Positions 8,398 through 15,793 of a stretch of 64,000 nt of DNA are shown piece by piece; the stretch's first letter is position 1, and every line of letters begins with the position of its first letter. Origin of the DNA: UBA11574 sp964591175 (GTDB taxonomy: Bacteria; Desulfobacterota; Desulfobacteria; Desulfobacterales; UBA11574); NCBI GenBank assembly GCA_964591175.1, contig CAZQAF010000007.1, positions 1 through 64,000 on the forward strand, read 5' to 3'. A program made the position numbers and the translations under genes. A model generated the notes under the pieces. It saw nothing but the letters and a program-made list of their open reading frames with translations, was not told the origin of the DNA and did not search any database.

Positions 8398-8779
8398 AGA
8401 TGCCTCCTTTCCCCATGATGTCAACCTTAGCAGTCTGTATTTATAGCGGCATTTTTTGAACCTGGCATAACATCCCCAAGGGTAAACGCTTTCCTTTGGA
8501 AGCTTGAAAGAGAGTGTTTTTTTGAAACAAATCAGGAATTTTATTCATAAATTTACCGGTTTTTAATGTCAAGTAGAATTATATATAATTATTATATAAT
8601 TTTGTCGAATTAGAATATATTGTAGCTCATTAGAATAAATACCTATATATGGTATGGCTGTAAATCAATAAATCTAATGAAATCGGATTGTTTAGATATA
8701 ATATCTGCGCAGGTACCCCTGACAGGGTCGCCGCAGTTTATCACTTCAGCACAACCGCCAACTGAATTGGCCATCGATT
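8398..8779. other. AT-rich promoter interval
   Basis: No coding sequence is seen in this 382-bp interval. It contains a very AT-rich stretch with a 9-bp inverted repeat aattatata (8577-8585) / tatataatt (8593-8601). The minus-strand promoter candidate at 8544-8572 would serve the small-protein operon. The interval ends at palindromic repeat copy B. Confidence 0.5.
8544..8572 (-). promoter_or_regulatory. Sigma-70-type promoter candidate for the small-protein operon
   Basis: On the minus strand a perfect -35 TTGACA (8567-8572) and a -10 TATGAA (8544-8549) are separated by 17 bp. Transcription would start near 8537 and give a leader of about 140 nt before the TTG at 8397. I found no recognised riboswitch in that leader. 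Confidence 0.5.
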
Positions 8780-8994
8780 AGAAGTGGTTTCAAAACCCCC
8801 TCTCGGGCTCAATCCGCCAAAAGCGGACAAGTCTCTGTGTTGGACTGAGACGTCCAATCCTCGAAATATTCCCGATATGGATGCTTGTCCCGATTTTTTT
8901 AATCGGGGCGGTCGGCCGTTTCAGTCCGCCTTTTTATCCCGCTGGGTTTTAGCGGGGGACCTTGAGCCCGATTGAAGGTTTTGAAACCACTTCT
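8780..8994. repeat. Palindromic MITE-like repeat, copy B (215 bp)
   Basis: The longest copy of the family. Terminal inverted repeats agaagtggtttcaaaacc (from 8780) and its complement (to 8994) are intact. TA dinucleotides flank both ends (8779-8780 and 8994-8995) if the repeat proper starts at GAAGTGG. Internal hairpins are TCCGC-caaaa-GCGGA, CCCGATT-tt..-AATCGGG and a copy-specific CCCGCT-gggtttt-AGCGGG. The main internal stem is GGACTGA (8842-8848) with TCAGTCC (8931-8937), the counterpart of AAACTGTGA/TCACAGTTT in copy A. The right end supplies the stop codon of the slp gene. Confidence 0.92.
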
Positions 8995-9520
8995 AGTAGG
9001 GGTAAAAGGGGTAAGGGTGCCAAAAGAAGGGATAAGGGTAATACCAGGGATCATAGTAAGGCTGGGAGTAATAATACTCTTCCTTAGGCCAGAGGTGTAT
9101 TTCACGGCTTTCGATCTCGAGGTAGGGCTGGGAAAAATCATTCACTTTTTCCATCATTATACCAACGACGGTGCCGGCTACGGTTATTTTGCGGTCCTTT
9201 CGGTAAATCTCGGGATCTAAAAATCCCTTTTTTAAGATGATGAATCGTCCTTGGGACAGATCTTTGGATTTTGGGTTTTCTCCTGATCCCAATGGCGCCT
9301 GCAGCACTTTGATGATGGATTTGTCGGCCAAATTCTGCGTTTCCAGAATATATCCTCCCAGGATTACGGTTTCCCCTTTATATTTGTCGGCTTCGTGTAC
9401 GAGTGTCTTAAATGGAACCGGCCCTATGGACTCGTTTCGGATTTGCGGAGAAATAACCGCACACGATGTGATAAAAAACGGCATGAGCACTGCCGGTAAT
9501 AAGCGTTTTAAAATACACAT
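8993..9520 (-). CDS. Slp/YeaY family outer-membrane lipoprotein
   Basis: Starvation-lipoprotein family member. The signal peptide MCILKRLLPAVLMPFFITSC ends in a lipobox, with the Cys to be lipidated. The body carries Slp-family features: F(K/S)xLxxxADKYKGETVILGG, GRFIILKKGFLDPEIYRKDR, ITVAGTV. The start ATG at 9520 has AAAGGAG close upstream, so the longer upstream ORF extension is not used. The 175-residue protein ends in an unusual Tyr/Pro-rich tail (YYYSQPYYDPWYYPYPFF...). The final TAG is formed at the edge of repeat copy B, so the natural C-terminus may have been altered by that insertion. A paralogue lies at 36037-36537. Confidence 0.88.
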   Translation of the reverse strand: MCILKRLLPAVLMPFFITSCAVISPQIRNESIGPVPFKTLVHEADKYKGETVILGGYILETQNLADKSIIKVLQAPLGSGENPKSKDLSQGRFIILKKGFLDPEIYRKDRKITVAGTVVGIMMEKVNDFSQPYLEIESREIHLWPKEEYYYSQPYYDPWYYPYPFFWHPYPFYPY

Positions 9521-9615
9521 ATCAAACTCCTTTAATTCATATACTATATAGCTTGTTTCTATCGTTGTCCATAGCACAGCAGCGCATGGGAACGTTTTTC
9601 TTCTATGGAGTGTAT

Positions 9616-10680
9616 TTAAAATTTCAAGTCCAGTTCGCCGACCGCTTCTATGGTTTCCGGCTGCCATCGGGGATTGTCGTCCTTGTCCTCCAATCGTGCC
9701 CGCACACCCTCTACATAATCGGGATGATTCAAAATAAAACGCGCTGCAGCCAGTTCCGTCTGAAAAACCTCTTCAAGAGGGCGAATTTCGTTATGCCGTA
9801 AAAGTTTCAAGGTCACCGCCAAGGCCGTAGGGGATCTTTCAGCCAGGCGCTCAAAGACCTGGTTGCAAAGGCGAATCTGTATGCTGCATTGTCTAAGCGA
9901 CTCTGTGATTTCAACAAGGGAGTCTTTTCCTTGAAAGTAGGCGGACACCCATTCGTCCATGTCGGGCTTGGCCGCTATCTCCTTTACAAAAAACGGATCA
10001 AGTGCTTGGGTCAGCTCTTTGGCCGCCGGAATTCTCTGGTTTGGCAAACGTGTTGCATATCCTTCCAGCGTGTTTTTCAGATCCGGCAATCGACTCAGCG
10101 GCGTTAAATGGGTTGCAAATCCCACACGAACGGTTTCTGCGCCTTCCATTTCATAGCCAGTCAGACCCAGATATTCGGGATAACCCGGCGGGCATTTGGC
10201 GAACATCCAACCGGTGGAGCCTACATCCGGAAAAAAACCGATTCGGGTTTCCGGCATAGCCATCCGCGTACGCTCTGTGGCCACTGCTATGTCCGAGGCG
10301 GCAGCCAGACCCAAACCGGCTCCCATGGTAATTCCGTCGCTAAGGGCGATCACCGGTTTGGAAAATCGATGGATCCGCAAGAGCAAATCATATTCTTCTT
10401 TTAAAATCAGATCCGCCCGCAAGGTGCTTTTTTCCCGAATGGCCCGGGCGATGGCCTTGACGTCTCCGCCGGCGCAAAAACCTTTCTCGCCTGCACCGTA
10501 AAACAAGACGAACCGGAAGCGTTTGTCCGTTTCTGCCTGGTTCAGGGCTTTCTGGATTGAACGAATCATTTCAATGTTGAGGCTGTTCAACGCACGCGGG
10601 CGGTTGAGTATGATGCTCATCATCCGAGGCCCTTTTCGAATCAGGATTTCCGACTCCGACCCAACGGTTATATCATTCAA
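9616..10680 (-). CDS. 3-hydroxyisobutyryl-CoA hydrolase-like enoyl-CoA hydratase/isomerase
   Basis: Crotonase-fold enzyme of the HIBYL-CoA hydrolase branch, which releases 3-hydroxyisobutyrate in valine catabolism. The oxyanion-hole signature GFCAGGDVKAIA and ITMGAGLGLA are present, followed by the branch-typical MPETRIGFFPDVGSTG. The C-terminal HPDYVEGVRARLEDKDDNPRW is also typical. At 354 residues it has family length. The start is TTG at 10680, supported by AAGGAG 7 nt upstream; the first in-frame ATG would remove the first beta strand. It lies 11 bp after the alpha/beta hydrolase gene and is probably cotranscribed. A broader acyl-CoA hydrolase or hydratase role cannot be excluded. Confidence 0.87.
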   Translation of the reverse strand: MNDITVGSESEILIRKGPRMMSIILNRPRALNSLNIEMIRSIQKALNQAETDKRFRFVLFYGAGEKGFCAGGDVKAIARAIREKSTLRADLILKEEYDLLLRIHRFSKPVIALSDGITMGAGLGLAAASDIAVATERTRMAMPETRIGFFPDVGSTGWMFAKCPPGYPEYLGLTGYEMEGAETVRVGFATHLTPLSRLPDLKNTLEGYATRLPNQRIPAAKELTQALDPFFVKEIAAKPDMDEWVSAYFQGKDSLVEITESLRQCSIQIRLCNQVFERLAERSPTALAVTLKLLRHNEIRPLEEVFQTELAAARFILNHPDYVEGVRARLEDKDDNPRWQPETIEAVGELDLKF

Positions 10681-10691
10681 TTGAACTCTCC

Positions 10692-11486
10692 TTATTCAGT
10701 GTCAGAATTGATAAATTCTAAAAGTGCCTTGTTAAAAATGCTCGATTGCTCCATATGGACAAAGTGAGCGGCATCCGGAATAATCTTTAATGCCGACGAA
10801 GGGATTTTTCGATGGATGAGTTCCGCCGCCGAAATCGGAGTCCCTGAATCCTGCTCGCCGACGATCACCAGGGTTCGCGTCGATACGGCGCTTATGGTTT
10901 CTCTCTGGTCCATATCTCGAATCGCCGCACAGCATGCACAAAATCCTTCGACAGGCGCATTCATAATAGCACGCCGAATCTTCTCAACCGAAGCGGCCAG
11001 GTGTACTTGCCCGGGTTTGGTAAACCACCGGTCTATGGTCGCGTCTGTGACGAACGCCATACCGTGTTTTCGAACAACCGCGATGCGTTCTTCCCATTTT
11101 TCTTTGGGAGCCATATGGGCTGCCGTAGAACTGAGCGTCAACGAGATCAATCGGTCGCCGTATAGCGTCCCCAGCATCTGGCCGACCATTCCGCCCATGG
11201 AAAGGCCGCAGAAGTGGACCTTTTCCAAACCGAGTGCGTCCATCAACCCGACGGCGTCAGCAGCCAGCAGTTCCATAGAATACGGGCCTTTGGTCACCGC
11301 TGAATGCCCGTGACCGCGGCTGTCGTAACGGAGCACCCGGTAGCCGGCCCGGACAAGCACGGGAACTTGAAATTCCCACATACTAAGGTCCGCTGCCAAA
11401 GAGTTTGAAAGCATGATGACGGTTCCCTGTTCGGGCCCGTCCAAACGATAGTTGAACCTAGTATTTTTGACTTCAACGAACGGCAT
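10692..11486 (-). CDS. Alpha/beta hydrolase, 3-oxoadipate enol-lactonase-like
   Basis: A 264-residue soluble hydrolase. The nucleophile elbow is GLSMGG in HFCGLSMGGMVGQMLG. The oxyanion region (LSNSLAADLSMWEFQ) and RYDSRGHGHS match the PcaD/BioH-like subgroup. VIVGEQDSGTP and a final HFVHMEQ provide the Asp and His of the triad. The ATG at 11486 has AAAGGA upstream; the longer start at 11549 reads through a half copy of the palindromic repeat and is rejected. It precedes the crotonase-fold gene by 11 bp. The true substrate is unknown, since no other beta-ketoadipate genes lie nearby. Confidence 0.85.
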   Translation of the reverse strand: MPFVEVKNTRFNYRLDGPEQGTVIMLSNSLAADLSMWEFQVPVLVRAGYRVLRYDSRGHGHSAVTKGPYSMELLAADAVGLMDALGLEKVHFCGLSMGGMVGQMLGTLYGDRLISLTLSSTAAHMAPKEKWEERIAVVRKHGMAFVTDATIDRWFTKPGQVHLAASVEKIRRAIMNAPVEGFCACCAAIRDMDQRETISAVSTRTLVIVGEQDSGTPISAAELIHRKIPSSALKIIPDAAHFVHMEQSSIFNKALLEFINSDTE

Positions 11487-11526
11487 GATTTTTTCCTTTA
11501 ACCTTTCGGGGTGAGTCTCAAATTGT

Positions 11527-11543
11527 GTTTTGAAACCACTTCT
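11527..11543. repeat. Solo half-site of the palindromic repeat
   Basis: The sequence gttttgaaaccacttct is identical to the right terminal inverted repeat of the three full copies. No left arm or internal part is present nearby. It lies 12 bp downstream of the LysE-family stop codon, the same position relative to a gene end as the full copies. The following bases, cgg, equal those after copy A. Confidence 0.85.
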
Positions 11544-11555
11544 CGGCAAACCGCC

Positions 11556-12182
11556 TCAAGAAGATCTCTTCAGGGTTGCCGTGGCAAGCCCGGCACAAAT
11601 AAGGACGCTTCCGCCGCAGCGATTCAGCCAGCGGCGCACGGTTGAATTCTGCAACTTATCACGGAGCTGGCCGGCAAAGAGGGCATATAATGCCGCATTG
11701 AATGAAGCGAGAAATAGAAACGTTGCCCCTAAAATTAAAAATTGAAAAAATGTGTCGCCTTGCCTGCTGATAAATTGCGGCAGAAATGCGACAAAAAAGG
11801 CAATGCTTTTAGGATTCAATGCGGTCACGAAGAAGGCGCTTTTGAATAAAGACCGGTTTGAAGTCTTTGTGACCGGAAAACGGATAGCGTGTTTTTCCGG
11901 ATTTGATCGCCAAAGTTTGATGCCGAGATATATGAGATAAGCAGCGCCGATCCATTTCAAGACGGAAAAAAACGCCGCAGAAGCTGAAAGGACCGCACCG
12001 AGTCCCAAAAGGGAAAGTGTCATTGCCGTAAAATCACCCAGTGTAACACCGGCAACGAGCGGCATCACCGCCCTGCGCCCATGGGATATGGCCTGGCTGA
12101 TGACTAAAAGTATTGTCGGGCCCGGTATGACCAAAACAATCGCTGCGGCGAGAACAAAGGCCACCCAAACTTGTATGTTCAC
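11556..12182 (-). CDS. LysE/RhtB family amino-acid exporter
   Basis: Inner-membrane exporter of amino acids or their homologues. The 208-residue protein has about six hydrophobic segments and begins MNIQVWVAFVLAAAIVLVIPGPTI, with the IPGP motif near the N-terminus that marks the family. Further conserved parts are GVTLGDFTAM, LKWIGAAYLIYLGIKLWRS and the AFFVTALNPKSIAFFVAFLPQF region. The start is GTG at 12182, supported by GGAGGG 5 nt upstream. It is followed by a solo half-site of the palindromic repeat. The substrate is not predictable. Confidence 0.92.
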   Translation of the reverse strand: MNIQVWVAFVLAAAIVLVIPGPTILLVISQAISHGRRAVMPLVAGVTLGDFTAMTLSLLGLGAVLSASAAFFSVLKWIGAAYLIYLGIKLWRSNPEKHAIRFPVTKTSNRSLFKSAFFVTALNPKSIAFFVAFLPQFISRQGDTFFQFLILGATFLFLASFNAALYALFAGQLRDKLQNSTVRRWLNRCGGSVLICAGLATATLKRSS

Positions 12183-12226
12183 AATAACCCTCCAAAAACA
12201 CGGTCCACGGCTATGCAGACTGTACG

Positions 12227-13111
12227 TTAACGCTGGCGATATGGAATCTCACAATAGGTTATACCTTTTTCGGGATTCGCGCCGTTTTTTGCCAAAAACA
12301 TGGTCAGCGAATTCATGGAGATGTTGATATTCGGAGTCGGACCAAGGAAGATATGTTCCAGTGCAACGGGCTTGTCTTTTGCATGCAATAGTTTGAATTC
12401 GACGTATGGCACCAGCATGGAAGTCCCTTCCCGAAACAATACCGGAGATGTCACATAATCCGTTAAGGCCGATGAAACAATGCGCCATTCCTCTTCTTCT
12501 TGAAACGAGGGATGCTTCAAAATAGCTGCGATACGGAGGAGATCGGTTTCTATTTTCTCGAAAACATCATAATAGGATTGCGGGTCGTTTTTTTCGGGAC
12601 TATCCTTTTTTTCATGATGCGCTTGTGCAAGCACCTCGACGGAATCGACAACTTGTTTAATGAGCCGCCGTTGATCCGCCGAGTTATAAATACACTTGCC
12701 GATCTGAAATGATTGTTCCCGTGCGCATTTCAATATGTAGCCCGGGTTAAAGCCGAGGCTCACCCCTTTTCCCAACTTGCTGTATCCCCGCCACTGACTG
12801 AGAAGGTTGCCGTTGGACCTGAATGATGCGGCAAACAGCATATGCCCGTTTGTTATTCGATGGGTTACCCACTCCAAAAACTGATTCAACAGGTTTGGTT
12901 TTGCATGGCCGTCGGTAATTCTTTGCGTAATCTCCATTCGAATGAGATCCGCCGTATGTTTGAGCTCTGCCGAATCGTTCATGTATCTGATATCACTGGC
13001 CCAAAGCACTTGGCTGTGGACGATGCCCATCAGTCCCGTAAAGGTCGTATAATGATATAAGGTCTCTTTCGGAATATCCGAATACAGATTTTCAGTAATA
13101 TCTTTAATCAT
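12227..13111 (-). CDS. DUF2971 domain protein
   Basis: The 294-residue protein carries the DUF2971 pattern: TLYHYTTFTGLMGIV, then LWASDIRYMNDSAEL, FAASFRSNGNLLSQWRGY and EEEWRIV. Such proteins are scattered through bacterial accessory regions and lack an established biochemical role. The H-Y-T opening and the following conserved N-D-x-x-E recall ADP-ribosyltransferase-like folds, but that is only a resemblance by eye. The ATG at 13111 is preferred to a TTG four codons upstream; no strong Shine-Dalgarno is seen for either. It is a singleton between unrelated genes, which fits lateral acquisition. Confidence 0.82.
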   Translation of the reverse strand: MIKDITENLYSDIPKETLYHYTTFTGLMGIVHSQVLWASDIRYMNDSAELKHTADLIRMEITQRITDGHAKPNLLNQFLEWVTHRITNGHMLFAASFRSNGNLLSQWRGYSKLGKGVSLGFNPGYILKCAREQSFQIGKCIYNSADQRRLIKQVVDSVEVLAQAHHEKKDSPEKNDPQSYYDVFEKIETDLLRIAAILKHPSFQEEEEWRIVSSALTDYVTSPVLFREGTSMLVPYVEFKLLHAKDKPVALEHIFLGPTPNINISMNSLTMFLAKNGANPEKGITYCEIPYRQR

Positions 13112-13196
13112 TTTTGATATCAAATTCTAAAAAAGCACCCCCGGTTTTCTTTTATTATTGATTCTCATTGTAGCATCGATTGTCAAATCAATTCTT

Positions 13197-13754
13197 TCAT
13201 TTTTTCCCCTGGTCCGTAATATATTCATCAGCAGAAATCACCCTGGCGTAAAGCGCCGACAACGCCGACATAAAAGCGCCGTGAACTTTGCCTGCCTCAA
13301 TTTTTTCCCCTTTATGCTGAAGATCCCGCGTTGCACAAGCATCTTCGATAACAATACAATTGAAGCCCAGGTCAAAAGCCGCGCGCACCGTCGCATCAAT
13401 GCACATATGGCTCATTGCGCCGCATATCACGACGGTTTCCACCCCTGAATTCTCGAGGAGTTCAAACAAGCCGGTTTCTCTAAAACTATTCGGGAAATGT
13501 TTTTGGACGACGCTTTCATCGGATTGGGGTAAAACCCTTTCATTGATTTCAACACCGGTCGTGTCCGGTTTAAAGAAGGTCGCTCCGGGTCTAGTCGAGA
13601 TGTGTTGGATATGAAACAGCGGCAACTTCGCATTTCGGAATGAGGCGAGGAGTTTTTTTGCATTGTCCGCTGCGCGCTCCATATCAAAAAGTTCCATATT
13701 TCCGCCGGCAAAGTAATCATTTTGGATATCAATTAATATCAATCCCGGTTTCAT
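13197..13754 (-). CDS. Isochorismatase-family cysteine hydrolase
   Basis: Soluble amidohydrolase of the nicotinamidase/isochorismatase fold, 185 residues. The catalytic Asp lies in LILIDIQNDYF, the Lys in VVQKHFPNSF, and the nucleophile Cys in GAMSHMCIDATVRAA. The spacing is normal for the family. The start has AGGAG 6 nt upstream. It is 18 bp downstream of the biotin carboxylase gene and is probably in the same transcription unit. The substrate is unknown. A second family member at 24977-25552 is divergent in sequence. Confidence 0.92.
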   Translation of the reverse strand: MKPGLILIDIQNDYFAGGNMELFDMERAADNAKKLLASFRNAKLPLFHIQHISTRPGATFFKPDTTGVEINERVLPQSDESVVQKHFPNSFRETGLFELLENSGVETVVICGAMSHMCIDATVRAAFDLGFNCIVIEDACATRDLQHKGEKIEAGKVHGAFMSALSALYARVISADEYITDQGKK

Positions 13755-13772
13755 TTTATCTCCTTTTTCCTA

Positions 13773-15785
13773 TCAGGACGCTTTGAAACGGATGAGCTCC
13801 ATACCGGATTCTACGGCATCTCCCGGTTTTACCAGGACCGCTTCAATCACGGCGTCTCCGGGAGAAGAGACGGCGCTTTCCATCTTCATGGACTCCAGGA
13901 TAACCAGTTCCTGACCGCGAAAAACCCGTTCCCCTTCGGAAACTTTGACGTCTACAACCAGGCCCGGCATCGGGCACTCGAGCGTATTTTCTCTCTCGCT
14001 TAGAGACGGAACCGGCATGAATCGAGCCAATTTCCATTCTCTCGGGTTGTAGATTTCAAAGGTTTGCGTGACGCCGCAAAATGCGGCAAGTATGAAATTC
14101 CCAAGGTATTTCAGGCGAAAAAAGAATTTTTCACCATTAATGGAAAGCTTTAGTCTGCGGCGATAATATTCCAATTGCGGTGTGACGATGTGATAGGTGG
14201 TATCATCGACCGTGACCCGCCATTTTTGATCCGATCCGTCCCTTTGCAGCCGGATATGAAATATATCCGCTTCACTTTTGGTGATATAATCGTAATGGCT
14301 CTTTTGCGTTCTTGCCGCGCCGACGCTTGATTTCAGAGGAAGAAGTGAATTTTGAACCAGGTTTTCCCTAAGATGATAGATCAAAGTAGTGGTTGTGGCC
14401 ATGGCATGAAGAACATCCAATGGCGGCGATAGTTTTTTGCTTTCATCCAAAAGATAGGCAGGGATAAAATCCGTGGAGAGGTCTCCCTGGATAAACACCG
14501 GATGAGTCAGAACCTGATTGGCAAAATCGACATTGGTAAAAACCCCCTCGATATGGTATCCATTTACTGCCTGAACCATTCGCTTGCGGGCCTGCTCCCT
14601 GTCTTCACCCCAGGTAATGATCTTGGCCAGCATCGGGTCGTAATAGACACTTACGGAGCTTCCTGCAGCCACGCCGGAATCGACCCGCACATGGATTCCT
14701 TTTGGGGCGGCATATCGGGTGATAAGTCCCACCGACGGCACAAATCCCTGATCCGGATTCTCTGCGCAGATCCTCACTTCCATGGACCATCCCGAGAGCG
14801 ATACGTCCTTCTGGGCAATGGGTAAGGGTTCGCCGTTCGCAATCCGCAATTGCAGCTCCACCAGATCGATCCCGTTGACCATCTCGGTGACAGGATGCTC
14901 AACTTGGAGGCGGGTATTCATCTCCAAAAAGAAGAATTCCCGGCTTTCATCCACAATAAATTCCACTGTACCGGCATTGGTGTATCCTGCCTTCCGGGCC
15001 AGCGAGCAGGCAAGATTTCCCATTTTTTCGCGAAGATCTGGATTCAGGGCACAGGAAGGAGACTCTTCGATGATCTTTTGATAACGCCGCTGGATCGAGC
15101 ACTCCCGTTCTCCCAGATGGACGACATTACCGTGTTGATCGGCCAGAATCTGGATCTCGATATGCCGTGGTCGTGTAATATAACGTTCTATGAAGATCCG
15201 GTCATCACCGAAAGACTTTCGGGCTTCCTGTTGACAAAGCCTTAAGGCCGAGGCCAGATCTTCAGGTTTGTCTACCACCCGCATCCCTTTTCCACCACCC
15301 CCCGCCGCAGGTTTCAGCAGCACCGGGTATTTTATTTCTTTAGCTGCAACCTCGGCCTCTTCCAGATTGAGAACCGGTTTAAAATGCCCGGGAACCGTCG
15401 GAACACCGGCCTCGGCAGCCAATTGTTTGGCCGCAATCTTATCCCCCATGGCCGCAATGACCGATGCAGGCGGTCCAATGAAGGTGAGGCCGGCAAGCGC
15501 TACTTTTTCCGCAAACTGCGCATTTTCTGAAAGAAAACCATAACCCGGATGAATCGCCTGGCAGCCGGTATCAAGGGCCGCTCCAATGATCTTGTCCATG
15601 TCCAGATAGGATTCTGCCGGCCGGGCACCGCCCAGCGAAACCGCTTCATCGGCAGTGGTAACATGCAGACTTCTGAAATCCGGCTCCGAGTAAACCGCCA
15701 CTGTCCGGATACCCAGCCGTTTGCAGGTACCAAATATGCGCACGGCAATTTCACCACGATTGGCAATTAGAATTTTTTCAAACAT
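13773..15785 (-). CDS. Acyl-CoA carboxylase alpha subunit: biotin carboxylase fused to BCCP
   Basis: Carboxylates its own biotin with bicarbonate and ATP and passes it to the carboxyltransferase encoded just upstream. Order of parts in 670 residues: the N-terminal biotin carboxylase MFEKILIANRGEIAVRIFGTCK, the ATP-grasp glycine loop KPAAGGGGKGMRVV, EMNTRLQVEHPVTE, a linker domain, and a C-terminal biotinyl domain with LESMKMES, where the second Lys is biotinylated. The fused BC-BCCP layout is that of propionyl- or 3-methylcrotonyl-CoA carboxylase alpha subunits. The ATG at 15785 has GAGGT close upstream; a GTG four codons earlier is less likely. It starts 8 bp after the carboxyltransferase stop. 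Confidence 0.95.
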   Translation of the reverse strand: MFEKILIANRGEIAVRIFGTCKRLGIRTVAVYSEPDFRSLHVTTADEAVSLGGARPAESYLDMDKIIGAALDTGCQAIHPGYGFLSENAQFAEKVALAGLTFIGPPASVIAAMGDKIAAKQLAAEAGVPTVPGHFKPVLNLEEAEVAAKEIKYPVLLKPAAGGGGKGMRVVDKPEDLASALRLCQQEARKSFGDDRIFIERYITRPRHIEIQILADQHGNVVHLGERECSIQRRYQKIIEESPSCALNPDLREKMGNLACSLARKAGYTNAGTVEFIVDESREFFFLEMNTRLQVEHPVTEMVNGIDLVELQLRIANGEPLPIAQKDVSLSGWSMEVRICAENPDQGFVPSVGLITRYAAPKGIHVRVDSGVAAGSSVSVYYDPMLAKIITWGEDREQARKRMVQAVNGYHIEGVFTNVDFANQVLTHPVFIQGDLSTDFIPAYLLDESKKLSPPLDVLHAMATTTTLIYHLRENLVQNSLLPLKSSVGAARTQKSHYDYITKSEADIFHIRLQRDGSDQKWRVTVDDTTYHIVTPQLEYYRRRLKLSINGEKFFFRLKYLGNFILAAFCGVTQTFEIYNPREWKLARFMPVPSLSERENTLECPMPGLVVDVKVSEGERVFRGQELVILESMKMESAVSSPGDAVIEAVLVKPGDAVESGMELIRFKAS

Positions 15786-15793
15786 ATTTAACC

